Shown: positions 16,327 through 24,692 of the stretch, one piece after another
How positions within the stretch are numbered: the first letter of the stretch is position 1
How the letters are laid out: each line of letters opens with the position of its first letter
The notes under the pieces: model-generated
Told to the model about the DNA's origin: nothing
The model's input: the letters and a program-made list of their open reading frames with translations, nothing else
Databases searched by the model: none
Assembly: GCA_023423695.1 (NCBI GenBank)
Contig: JAFAFA010000126.1
Location: forward strand, 62,001 to 126,000
Source: Pseudomonadota bacterium
GTDB lineage: Bacteria > Pseudomonadota > Alphaproteobacteria > Azospirillales > Azospirillaceae
Length of the DNA: 64,000 bases
Direction: 5' to 3'
Program-made: the position numbers and the translations under genes

Positions 16327-16332
16327 TGGTCC

Positions 16333-17547
16333 TCACCCCACCTCGACCATCAGCGTGGTCGGGTATCCGGCGTCCTTCATGCGGGCGATCAGCGCGTCGA
16401 CATGGGTCTGGTTGCGGGTTTCCAGGACCACGTCGACCTCCGCCATCTTCACCGGCACATTGTGGAACAGGCGCTGATGGTGGACCTCGACGATGTTGGC
16501 GCCGGCCTCGCCCAGCAGGCGGGTGACGCGGGCGAGCGCGCCGGGGGCGTCGGTGATGCCGATGCGCAGGCGGACGATGCGGCCCTCATAGACCAGCCCG
16601 CGCATCAGCACCTGGGCCATGATGCGGGAGTCGATGTTGCCGCCCGACAGCACGATGCCGACCTTGCGTCCCCGGTAGCGCTCGGGATCCTCCAGCACGG
16701 CGGCCAGCGCCGCGGCGCCGGCCCCCTCGGCGACCTGCTTCTGCACGGTGGCGAGGCGGTAGACCGCTTCCTCCAGCCGCGCCTCGCCCACCTCGACCAC
16801 GTCGTCGACCAGGGCGCGGATGATCGGCAGGGTCAGGGCGCCGGGCGCCTTCACCGCGATGCCCTCCGCCACCGTGGCGCCGCCGCAGGTGATCGGCTGT
16901 CCGGCCAGCGCCTGCCGCACCGCCGGGTAGAGGCTGCACTGGACGCCGACGATCTCCAGGTCCGGGCGCAGCGCCTTGGCCGCCGTCGCCATGCCGGCGA
17001 TCAGCCCGCCGCCGCCGATGGGGATCACCAGCACGTCGAGATCCGGCACATCCTCCAGCAGTTCCAGCGCCGCCGTGCCCTGGCCGGCGGCCACCAGCGG
17101 GTCGTCGTAGGGATGGACGAAGGTCAGGCCGTCGCGTGCGGCGAGGTCTTGGGCGAAGGCGGCGGCCTCGCTCAGCGTCTCGCCATGCAGTTCGACGGTG
17201 GCGCCCAGATTCTCGGTGCGCTCCACCTTGGTGAAGGGGGTGAAGCCGGGCATGACGATGGTGGAGCGGATGCCGAGCCGCGTGGCATGGCAGGCCACCG
17301 CCTGGGCATGGTTGCCGGCGGACATGGCGATGACGCCGGCGCGGCGCTCCGCCTCGCCCAGAGACAAAAGCTTGTTCAGCGCGCCGCGCTCCTTGAAGGA
17401 GGAGGTGGCGTGCAGATTCTCCAGCTTCAGGTGCATCCGGCATCCCGCCATGTCCCCCAGGCGGGGCGCCGGCACCGTGGGCGTTCGGGGCAGATGCCCC
17501 GCGATGCGCGCCGCGGCGGCGCGCACGTCCTCCAGAGTTATGGTCAT
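16333..17547 (-). CDS. ilvA: Threonine ammonia-lyase with ACT-like domain
   Basis: A 404-residue PLP fold-type II enzyme. Lys52 in SSFKERGALNK binds PLP, SAGNHAQAV holds the substrate, and IPIGGGGLIAG (about 176-186) binds the PLP phosphate. Residues from about 330 (IGITDAPGALARVTRLLGEA) form a single ACT regulatory domain. It deaminates threonine (and serine) to 2-oxobutyrate. This layout fits the 400-residue, one-ACT group often annotated ilvA or tdcB. Its start overlaps the penicillin acylase stop by four bases (ATGA), so translation is coupled. Confidence 0.88.
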   Translation of the reverse strand: MTITLEDVRAAAARIAGHLPRTPTVPAPRLGDMAGCRMHLKLENLHATSSFKERGALNKLLSLGEAERRAGVIAMSAGNHAQAVACHATRLGIRSTIVMPGFTPFTKVERTENLGATVELHGETLSEAAAFAQDLAARDGLTFVHPYDDPLVAAGQGTAALELLEDVPDLDVLVIPIGGGGLIAGMATAAKALRPDLEIVGVQCSLYPAVRQALAGQPITCGGATVAEGIAVKAPGALTLPIIRALVDDVVEVGEARLEEAVYRLATVQKQVAEGAGAAALAAVLEDPERYRGRKVGIVLSGGNIDSRIMAQVLMRGLVYEGRIVRLRIGITDAPGALARVTRLLGEAGANIVEVHHQRLFHNVPVKMAEVDVVLETRNQTHVDALIARMKDAGYPTTLMVEVG

Positions 17548-20360
17548 TTGTTGGTTGTCCCGGTGTTGCGTGGTGTGAGTGTCAGCACCTCCGCCCCTGC
17601 CGAGACCAGCGTGCCACGGTCGCCGGCCAGACGCAACGCGCCGCCGTCGCGCCACATCTCCACCAGATCGCCCCAATGGCGGGACCAGATGTTGCCGGAC
17701 TGGCCGGTGGCGATCACGAAGCGGGAATTGTCCAGGTCGGCCAGATCATAGACCGCGCGGAACCCGGCGCCATGGACATGGCGGAACGGGTTCGCGGAAT
17801 CGCGGATCGTGGTCGATCCGCGGTTGACGGTGAAGAAATCGCCGTCGGTCTCCACCGACAGGTCGGCCGTCCCGCCGATCAGCGGCAGGCGGCTCAGCAT
17901 CCGGTGGGTCAGCGCCACCTTGTGGTCGTCGCCCCAGCGCCAGCTTTTCGGGCGGGAGCCGTGGCGTTCGGCCAGCGCCGCCACCGCGGTTTCCAGCGAC
18001 CGGCCGATCATGTCGGCGCAGTTTTCCTTCTGCGGGGTGGTGACGTCGTCGCACCAGTCCGGCCGCTCGTGGATGACGCGGCGCAGCGCCTCCGGCCGCA
18101 GATCCCAGTAGGCTGCGAAATCGGCGCCCAGCTCGTCGGCGAAGACCGCCCGCACCAGTTCCCGCAGCCACATGGTGAAGATCAGCGGCTCCGGCCGCTC
18201 GCGGTCCATCCGTCCGTCCCAGCCGCGCAGCAGGGCCGCGGCATCGCTGGCGAGGCCGGGAGGCGTCGGGTATTTCAGCAGCTCCGGCAGGAAGTCGCGG
18301 GCGGGCAGCGAGACGATGTCCATCTGCTGGCGCCCCACGTCCTCGACGGAATGGCGCCCTGCGCCCAACATCTCGACGATGCGCTTGGCGCGCGACGGGT
18401 CCGGCCATTCGGTGGCGAGGCGGTAGGGATAGTCGCGCCCGACCACCGCGTTGTTGGCATTGACGAACTGGCCCGACGGCGGGTTCACCGCCTGCGGTAG
18501 CGCGTAATAGGGCAGGAAGCCGGTCCAGTCATACTCGCCGGTCCAGCCCGGAACCGGCACGCGCCCGTCGCCCTTGCGGCGGATCGGCACCCGGCCGGGG
18601 GTGATGAAGCCGACCTCCCCGCTCACGTCGGCATAGACGACGTTCTGCTGCGGGGCGACATGCAGGCGCAGCGCGTCGCGCGCCGCCTCCGCCGTCGCCG
18701 CATGGTTCAGGCGGTACAGCGCCTCCGCGCTGGTGTCGTCGTCGGCAAGGCCGGGGAAGGAGAGCGCCAGTACCGGACCCGGGGAGCCATCGGCCGGCGG
18801 GGCATCCAGGTCGGAGATGACCGGACCGTGGCGCGTGCTGCGCACCGTCAGCGTCTGCGACGCCTCGCCGGCTACGGCGATGGTCTCGGCGCGCGTCTCG
18901 AAGGGCTCGCTGCCGTCGGGGGTCAGATAGCGGGCCGGGTCCCGCGGATCCGGCTTTTCGACGAACAGGTCCTGGGTGTCGCTGTGGGTGGTGGTGAAGC
19001 CCCAGGCGACCTTGCCGTTGTGGCCGAGAATGGTCAGCGGCACGCCCGGCACCGTCGCCCCGGCGCTGGTGAAGCCCGGCGTCACGATGCGCGCGAGATA
19101 CCAGAGGATCGGCGCCTCCAGCCCCAGATGCGGGTCGTTAGCGAGGATCGGCTTGCCGGTGGTGGTGCGCGCACCGGTCAGCACCCATTCGTTCGATGCG
19201 GTGTCGAAGCCCATTTGCGGCAGAGCCGCCAGGGTGCGGCGCACCATGTCCCGCATGTCCATGCCGCGCAGTTCGCCGGCCAGCGTGGTGGGCGATCCGG
19301 GGGCGTCGGACGGGAACAGGTCGTCGATCTGCTGCGGCGACAGCCGCTCCAGCACGCGCGAGCGGAACAGCTCGTCCCGGTAGTTGGCGGACAGCTGCAG
19401 CGCCATCAGCTTGGCCCAGACCAGGCTGTCGGCGACGGTCCACGGTTCCGGCGTGTGGCGCAGAAGCTGGAATTCGGGCGGCAGCGCTTCGGAGCGCGTT
19501 TCGAGATAGGCGTTCACGCCTTCGGCATAAGCGTCGAAGGCGGCGCGGGCGTCGGGCGACAGGGTGGCTGCCATCGCCTCGGCCGAGCGGCGGACGCCGA
19601 GCGTGCGCATCAGACGGTCGGTGCGCAGTGCGAAATCGCCGTATTTGACGCCGATCAGCTCGGCCAGACGGCCGGCGCCGGCCCGGCGCATCGTCTCCAT
19701 CTGCCACAGCCGGTCCTGGGCATGGGCATAGCCCAGCGCGCGGTAGGCGTCGCGCTCCGTCGCCGCGAAGATGTGGACGACGCCCTGGCCGTCGCGGACG
19801 ATCTCCGACGGGGCGCCGCTGCCGGGAATGGCTACGGTGCCGCTGGTCTGCGGCTGCTGCGCCCGCATCCACAGATAGGTGCCGAGCAGAGCCACCGGCG
19901 GCAGCAGCACCAGTACCCCCGCGACCGCGGCGACCTTGCCCCAACGCCCGCGCGGCAAGCGGAAGCGCGGACGGTTCGGCGGAGGCGGGGCATAGGGAGG
20001 CTGCGTGCCGTAGGCCGGCTGGCCGGCATAGGGCGGACCGGGGGGCGGAACGGGCTGCTGCTGCGGATAGGGGGGCGGGGCGGGCGGATAGCCGGCCGGT
20101 GGGTGGCCGCCGGGCGGATAGCTGCCGGGCGGAAAGCCGGTGGACGGATGGACCGGCTGCTGCGGCGCCTGCGGATAGGGGGCGCCGGGATAGGGCGCGC
20201 TCGGATACTGGACCGGCCCCTGCGGCGTCTGGTGCGGCGGATAGCCGACGGGGGGAGGCACGGCAGGCGGAGGAGCGGGGCGGGACAGCGCACGCGCCAG
20301 GGCGGCGCGGAGGTGGAAAGCGCAGGTCTCGCCGGCGCGGATCAGGGAACGGCGCAGCAT
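17544..20360 (-). CDS. Penicillin acylase-family hydrolase with Pro/Tyr-rich N terminus and membrane anchor
   Basis: A 938-residue Ntn-hydrolase. Residues about 28-130 are a low-complexity Pro/Tyr/Gln/Gly region (repeats such as PPYP, GYPP, APYPQ). A single membrane helix follows (VAAVAGVLVLLPPVALLGTYL, about 143-165) and then the acylase domain. The autocatalytic beta-subunit start is visible as TASNEWVLTG, with Ser near residue 389 as nucleophile, followed by ANDPHLGLEAP. It would act in the periplasm on amide substrates such as acyl-homoserine lactones or beta-lactams; the substrate is unknown. ATG 20360 is used; a GTG directly precedes it. Confidence 0.87.
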   Translation of the reverse strand: MLRRSLIRAGETCAFHLRAALARALSRPAPPPAVPPPVGYPPHQTPQGPVQYPSAPYPGAPYPQAPQQPVHPSTGFPPGSYPPGGHPPAGYPPAPPPYPQQQPVPPPGPPYAGQPAYGTQPPYAPPPPNRPRFRLPRGRWGKVAAVAGVLVLLPPVALLGTYLWMRAQQPQTSGTVAIPGSGAPSEIVRDGQGVVHIFAATERDAYRALGYAHAQDRLWQMETMRRAGAGRLAELIGVKYGDFALRTDRLMRTLGVRRSAEAMAATLSPDARAAFDAYAEGVNAYLETRSEALPPEFQLLRHTPEPWTVADSLVWAKLMALQLSANYRDELFRSRVLERLSPQQIDDLFPSDAPGSPTTLAGELRGMDMRDMVRRTLAALPQMGFDTASNEWVLTGARTTTGKPILANDPHLGLEAPILWYLARIVTPGFTSAGATVPGVPLTILGHNGKVAWGFTTTHSDTQDLFVEKPDPRDPARYLTPDGSEPFETRAETIAVAGEASQTLTVRSTRHGPVISDLDAPPADGSPGPVLALSFPGLADDDTSAEALYRLNHAATAEAARDALRLHVAPQQNVVYADVSGEVGFITPGRVPIRRKGDGRVPVPGWTGEYDWTGFLPYYALPQAVNPPSGQFVNANNAVVGRDYPYRLATEWPDPSRAKRIVEMLGAGRHSVEDVGRQQMDIVSLPARDFLPELLKYPTPPGLASDAAALLRGWDGRMDRERPEPLIFTMWLRELVRAVFADELGADFAAYWDLRPEALRRVIHERPDWCDDVTTPQKENCADMIGRSLETAVAALAERHGSRPKSWRWGDDHKVALTHRMLSRLPLIGGTADLSVETDGDFFTVNRGSTTIRDSANPFRHVHGAGFRAVYDLADLDNSRFVIATGQSGNIWSRHWGDLVEMWRDGGALRLAGDRGTLVSAGAEVLTLTPRNTGTTNK

Positions 20361-20523
20361 CACGGTCCGTGGGAGAGAATGGGGCGACGACAGGCGGGGG
20401 CCGCCGTGGGCTCGTTCGGGTGGCGGATGCTAGTTCCCGGCCGCCTGTGCGTCCAGGGCCGCATGGGTGGAGTCGAACGCTTTTTCCGGACCTGAACCTT
20501 CAGGCTGTCCCTCAGGCTGCTCC

Positions 20524-22944
20524 TCAAGCGGCTGAGGTCAGGATTTCCCGCAGCATGGGGGCGGACACCGGCTTGTGGATCAGGCGGTGGCCGCTGCGTT
20601 GGACTTCGGCGATGCGGGCGGGGTCGGTGTCGCCGGTCAGCACCACGGCGGGGACGCGCACGCCGCAGACGCCGTAGATGTCGCGGATCGCCTCCACGCC
20701 GGTCCGGCCTTCGCGCAGGCGGTAGTCGGCGACGATCATCGCCGGCTGCCGGCCCAGGTTCAGCAGCGATTCGATCGCCTCGTCGGCCGACACCGCAGCT
20801 ACCACGTCGTATCCCCATTCCTCCAGCATCGCGCGCATGCTCAGCAGGATGATGGTGTCGTCGTCGACCACCACGATCAGGCCCTTGGCGCGGGCCGGCT
20901 CCACCGGCAGGCGCACCGGCTTTGGGATCGGGCGCGGCACCGCCGCCGGCAGGTCAAGGAAGAAGCCGCTGCCCTGCTCCGGCGTGGAACGCACGGTCAC
21001 ACCATGCTCCAGCAGCCCGGCCAGCCGCCGCACGATGGCGAGGCCGAGGCCGAGGCCCTTGCGCCGGTCGCGCTCCGGGTTGGCGAGCTGGGTGAACTCC
21101 TGGAAGATGTCCTGTGTCTTGTCGGCGGGAATGCCGATGCCCTGGTCCAGCACCGCCAGCCGCAGCCCGCCGCCGCGATGCAGGCAGCCGAGCAGGATAT
21201 GGCCGCGCTCGGTATAGCGGATCGCGTTCTCGATCAGGTTGCGCAGGATGCGCTCCAGCAGGGCGGGATCGCTGCTGGTCCATGCGGAGGTCGGGACATG
21301 GCGCAGCGTCAGCCCGGACTCCGCCGCGCGGATGCGGTATTCCTCCGCCAGCCGGTCCAGCAGGGGGCCGAGCGCGAAATCGGTGACGCTGGGCTTCACC
21401 ACCCCGGCATCCAGGCGCGAGACGTCCAGCAGGCTGTCCAGCATCACCCGCAGGCCGGTCAGCGATTCGGTCATGCTGGCCAGCAGCGGGGCCGTCGGGT
21501 GGTCCTCCAGCTTGTCCGATAACGCGTGGGCGAAGAAGAACAGCGACTGCAGCGGCTGGCGCAGGTCGTGGCTGGCGGCGGCCAGGAACTTCGTCTTGGC
21601 GCGGTCGGCGCGCTGGGCGTCGTCGCGGGCCTGCACCGCCTCGACCCTCGCGGCTTCCGCCTCGTCGCGGGCGCGGAGGATCGCCTCCTCCGCCGCCTTG
21701 CGCGCGGTGATGTCGCGCATGATCCCGGTGTACATGCGCCGCTTGCCGACATGCCATTCCCCCACCGACAGGTCGAGCGGGAAGGTGGTTCCATCCTTGC
21801 GCAGCCCTTCCACCTCGCGGCCGATGCCGACGATCCGCCGCTCTCCCGTGCGGTGGTAGCGGTCGAGATAGCCGTCATGGGCGGTGCGGTAGGGCTCCGG
21901 CATCAGCATGTTGACGTTGCGGCCCATCACCTCGTCGGCGGGGTAGCCGAAGGTCTTCTCCGCCGCATGGTTGAAGGACTGCACGATGCCGCGGTCGTCG
22001 ATCAGGATGATGGGGTCGACCGCGGTGTCGACGATGGCGCGGTAGCGCGCCTCCTGCTCCGCCGAGCGGTCGGCCTGCTGCCGGCGGTCGAGCAGGGAGG
22101 ACAGCAGGGCGAGGCAGAGAAGCAGCAGCGTCCCAAGCCCGGTCATGATGGCGAGAAGGGTGGAGGACAGGGCGATCCCCTGGCCCGAGGCAGTCATTCC
22201 CGTTGCGTGTGCGGCCTGATGGGCGGGCGCCAGGGCCGGTCCGGCGGCGCTCAGCTCCGTCAGCGGCTCCATGCCTGCGGCGGCCATGCCGGTATAATGC
22301 ATCGCCACCACGCCCAGCCCCAGCAGGACGGCACCGGCGGCGCGCTGCAGCGGGCGCCGGGTGCGGAAGGCCAGCCACAAGGCCACGGTCGAAGCGACGA
22401 TGGCGATGACGACGGAGACGGCGACCAGCAGGAGGTCGTAGGACAGTTCCATGTCCATGCGCATGCCCGCCATTCCCACATAGTGCATGCTGACGATGCC
22501 AAGACCGGTGAGTGTGCCGGCAACGCCGAGGGTGAAGCGGCGCGGCCGGTTGCGGGCCACCGCGAAAAGTCCCGCACCCGACACGGCCACAGCCAGCAGG
22601 AAGGATAACGCCGTCAGCCCGGCATCATAGCCGATCGGCACGTCGCTGCGGTAGGCCAGCATGCCGATGAAGTGCATCGACCAGATCCCGGCGCCCAGCG
22701 CCAGCGCCGCACCGGTCAGCCGCCGCGCATCGCCGCGCATCTCCCCCTGGCCATCGTTCCGGAGGCTGCCTTCGCCCGCACGGGCATGATTCGCCAAATC
22801 CAAGGCGACGTAACCGCCGAACACGGCGATGACGTAGGATAAGACGACGAGCAATGGATCGTATTGGCCGGGCACGGGAGTCGTGGTGGGTTGTACGGAC
22901 TGATCGGGTTTGTAGCGATACCGTTTGCATAGGTGCGGAGACAA
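20524..22944 (-). CDS. MHYT-PAS hybrid histidine kinase with C-terminal receiver
   Basis: Order in about 806 residues: MHYT membrane sensor with three motif copies (SMHFIGM, SMHYVGM, AMHYTGM), a PAS domain (about 290-410, with GRNVNMLMPEPYRTAHDGYL), a coiled coil, a HisKA domain with the phospho-His in SHDLRQPLQSLFFF, an HATPase domain (NLIENAIRYT, DQGIGIP, GLGLGLAIVRRL), and a receiver with Asp in MIVADYRLREG. MHYT domains are proposed to sense gases through bound metal. The PAS resembles FixL but has Arg where FixL has its haem-binding His. The start (TTG 22944 or GTG 22875) is uncertain; neither has a good ribosome site. Confidence 0.85.
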   Translation of the reverse strand: MSPHLCKRYRYKPDQSVQPTTTPVPGQYDPLLVVLSYVIAVFGGYVALDLANHARAGEGSLRNDGQGEMRGDARRLTGAALALGAGIWSMHFIGMLAYRSDVPIGYDAGLTALSFLLAVAVSGAGLFAVARNRPRRFTLGVAGTLTGLGIVSMHYVGMAGMRMDMELSYDLLLVAVSVVIAIVASTVALWLAFRTRRPLQRAAGAVLLGLGVVAMHYTGMAAAGMEPLTELSAAGPALAPAHQAAHATGMTASGQGIALSSTLLAIMTGLGTLLLLCLALLSSLLDRRQQADRSAEQEARYRAIVDTAVDPIILIDDRGIVQSFNHAAEKTFGYPADEVMGRNVNMLMPEPYRTAHDGYLDRYHRTGERRIVGIGREVEGLRKDGTTFPLDLSVGEWHVGKRRMYTGIMRDITARKAAEEAILRARDEAEAARVEAVQARDDAQRADRAKTKFLAAASHDLRQPLQSLFFFAHALSDKLEDHPTAPLLASMTESLTGLRVMLDSLLDVSRLDAGVVKPSVTDFALGPLLDRLAEEYRIRAAESGLTLRHVPTSAWTSSDPALLERILRNLIENAIRYTERGHILLGCLHRGGGLRLAVLDQGIGIPADKTQDIFQEFTQLANPERDRRKGLGLGLAIVRRLAGLLEHGVTVRSTPEQGSGFFLDLPAAVPRPIPKPVRLPVEPARAKGLIVVVDDDTIILLSMRAMLEEWGYDVVAAVSADEAIESLLNLGRQPAMIVADYRLREGRTGVEAIRDIYGVCGVRVPAVVLTGDTDPARIAEVQRSGHRLIHKPVSAPMLREILTSAA

Positions 22945-23033
22945 TTGAGGGGACAGTGCCAGTCCCTTTCTACGAACGAAAGGCTCGCCTTGGTGGTAGA
23001 CTGCGACCTACGACGTCCGGCGGGATATGACGG

Positions 23034-23627
23034 ATGAACAGGCCTTCCTCTTCCGGGCAGCCGCTTGGCCCCGACTCTCCCGAACGGCCGCCCCCTTCGC
23101 GCTCTCCATCGCGCTCGCTGGTGAGCCGCCTGCTGCGTCCGGTGGGGACGCTGGCGGCTCTGGTGTACTTCCTTCTGGATGCGCTGGCCTACTGGGTGGT
23201 GCGGCCCGTCCTGCGCCGGATCGCACAGCTTCCGGTCTTCGCGCGCATCGGTCGTCGGATCGGCGCCTGGATCGCCGGGCTGGGACCATACCCGTCGCTG
23301 GTGCTCGTCCTGGTGCCGCTGGCCCTGCTGGAACCGGCCAAGCCGGTCGGGGCGTGGCTGTTCGCCACCGGGCGGCCGGTGGCCGGCGCCGCCGTGATCG
23401 GCGGGGCGGAACTGGTGAAGATCACGCTGGTGGAGCGGCTGTTCCACATCGCAAAGCCGAAGCTGCTGACCATCGGCTGGTTCGCCCGCGGCTACGGCTG
23501 GGTGACCACATGGCTGGCCTGGCTGAAGGAGACCGCCCCCGTTCGCGCCGCCCGCCGCCTGCTGCGCGGGCTGCGCCGGCTCGCCCGCCGGATTTCCCTG
23601 ATGGTGCGGCGGGCGGCCGGGCGGTGA
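23034..23627 (+). CDS. Conserved-looking membrane protein of unknown function
   Basis: A 197-residue product I do not recognise. It has a Ser/Pro/Arg-rich N-terminal tail (1-33), two hydrophobic segments (TLAALVYFLLDALAYWVV and YPSLVLVLVPLALLEPAKPV), a third weaker one (VAGAAVIGGAELVKITLVER), and a highly basic C terminus (RAARRLLRGLRRLARRISL). That layout suggests an inner-membrane protein with a cytoplasmic basic tail. It is divergent from the MHYT kinase and convergent with cobD. The ribosome site before ATG 23034 is weak. Confidence 0.65.
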   Translation: MNRPSSSGQPLGPDSPERPPPSRSPSRSLVSRLLRPVGTLAALVYFLLDALAYWVVRPVLRRIAQLPVFARIGRRIGAWIAGLGPYPSLVLVLVPLALLEPAKPVGAWLFATGRPVAGAAVIGGAELVKITLVERLFHIAKPKLLTIGWFARGYGWVTTWLAWLKETAPVRAARRLLRGLRRLARRISLMVRRAAGR

Positions 23628-23660
23628 CGGATCGGGAGCCCAGCGGATCGGACCAGCGGA

Positions 23661-24623
23661 TCAACCAAGCAGCGCCAGCGCCAGCGCGCCGCCGATCAGC
23701 AGACCGCAGGCGCGGCGGTAGAGCGCCAGGGCGCGGCGGATATCGGACGGGGTCGCGGCGGTGCGCCCGGCGCCGAGCCAGACATCCTCGATGCGGGTGG
23801 CGCCATAGACGCGCGGGCCGCCCAGCCGCAGGTCGAGCGCGCCGGCCATCGCCGCCTCCGGCCAGCCGGCATTGGGGGAGCGGTGGCGGTGGGCGTCCTG
23901 CCGCACGGACCGCCATGCCTGCCGCGGGTCGGCCCCCTGCATCATCCTGGCCGCCCCGACCAGCAGCAGGGCGGTCAGGCGGGAGCCCGGCAGGTTGACC
24001 AGATCGTCCAGCCGGGCCGCCGCCCAGCCGAAGGCCTCGTGCCGCGGCGTGCGGTGGCCGATCATGCTGTCGGCGGTGTTGATCGCCTTGTAGAGCGCCA
24101 GTCCCGGCAGCCCTCCCACCAGCAGCCAGACGGCCGGCGCCACCACCCCGTCGGAGAAATTCTCTGCAAGGCTCTCGATGGCGGCGCGGGCGACGGCCGG
24201 CTCGTCGAGCGTGGCGGGGTTGCGGCCGACGATCATCGACACCGCCTTGCGGGCGCCCTCCAGCCCGCCGCTGCGGAAGCCCTCGGCGACCGCCGCCACA
24301 TGGTCGTGCAGGCTGCGCTGGGCCAGCAGGGTGGAGGCGAGCGCCGCCTCGATCAGCCAGCCGAAGGGCAGCAGCCGGCAGGCCCAGGCCACCGCCACAG
24401 CCACGCCGCCCACCGTCAGCAGCAGCACCGCCAGCGCCAGCACGCCGAACGCCTTGCGCCGGGCGAAACCGTCGTCCTCACGGTTGAGTGCGCCGTCGAG
24501 CTGCGCGATAAGCGCACCGATCCACACCACCGGGTGGCGGATGCGGGTATAGAGTGGGTTCGGATAGCCGGCCACCGCCTCGATCACGAGCGCGGCGGCG
24601 AGTAGGAAGGGATGAAGCGGCAC
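23661..24623 (-). CDS. cobD: Adenosylcobinamide-phosphate synthase
   Basis: A 320-residue membrane protein of the CobD/CbiB family, with PNPLYTRIRHPVVWIGALI near the start and ESLAENFSDGVVAPAVWLL, YKAINTADSMIGHRTPRHEAFGWAAARLDDLVNL and GWPEAAMAGAL further on. It joins the aminopropanol arm to adenosylcobyric acid in cobalamin synthesis at the inner membrane. GTG 24623 is inferred as start because the family sequence begins there (VPLHPFLLAAALVIEA). It is divergent from cobC with 69 bases between starts. Confidence 0.88.
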   Translation of the reverse strand: MPLHPFLLAAALVIEAVAGYPNPLYTRIRHPVVWIGALIAQLDGALNREDDGFARRKAFGVLALAVLLLTVGGVAVAVAWACRLLPFGWLIEAALASTLLAQRSLHDHVAAVAEGFRSGGLEGARKAVSMIVGRNPATLDEPAVARAAIESLAENFSDGVVAPAVWLLVGGLPGLALYKAINTADSMIGHRTPRHEAFGWAAARLDDLVNLPGSRLTALLLVGAARMMQGADPRQAWRSVRQDAHRHRSPNAGWPEAAMAGALDLRLGGPRVYGATRIEDVWLGAGRTAATPSDIRRALALYRRACGLLIGGALALALLG

Positions 24624-24692
24624 GGGCGGGACGTTCCAGCGGATGGGGCGGCCGGCTGGCCGCGCGAGGGTGGGCGCGAAGGAGGCGCGATC

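Noticed and set aside
16065..16332. Possible TPP riboswitch for the NMT1/THI5-like transporter
   Set aside because: Reading the minus strand upstream of the ATPase gene, I found no THI-box landmarks.
15982..17751. A 589-codon plus-strand frame opposite ilvA
   Set aside because: Same shadow effect; ilvA motifs are clear on the other strand.
24624..24692. Possible cobalamin riboswitch between cobD and cobC
   Set aside because: Only 69 bases separate the divergent starts, too short for a B12 riboswitch, and no B12-box-like sequence was seen.
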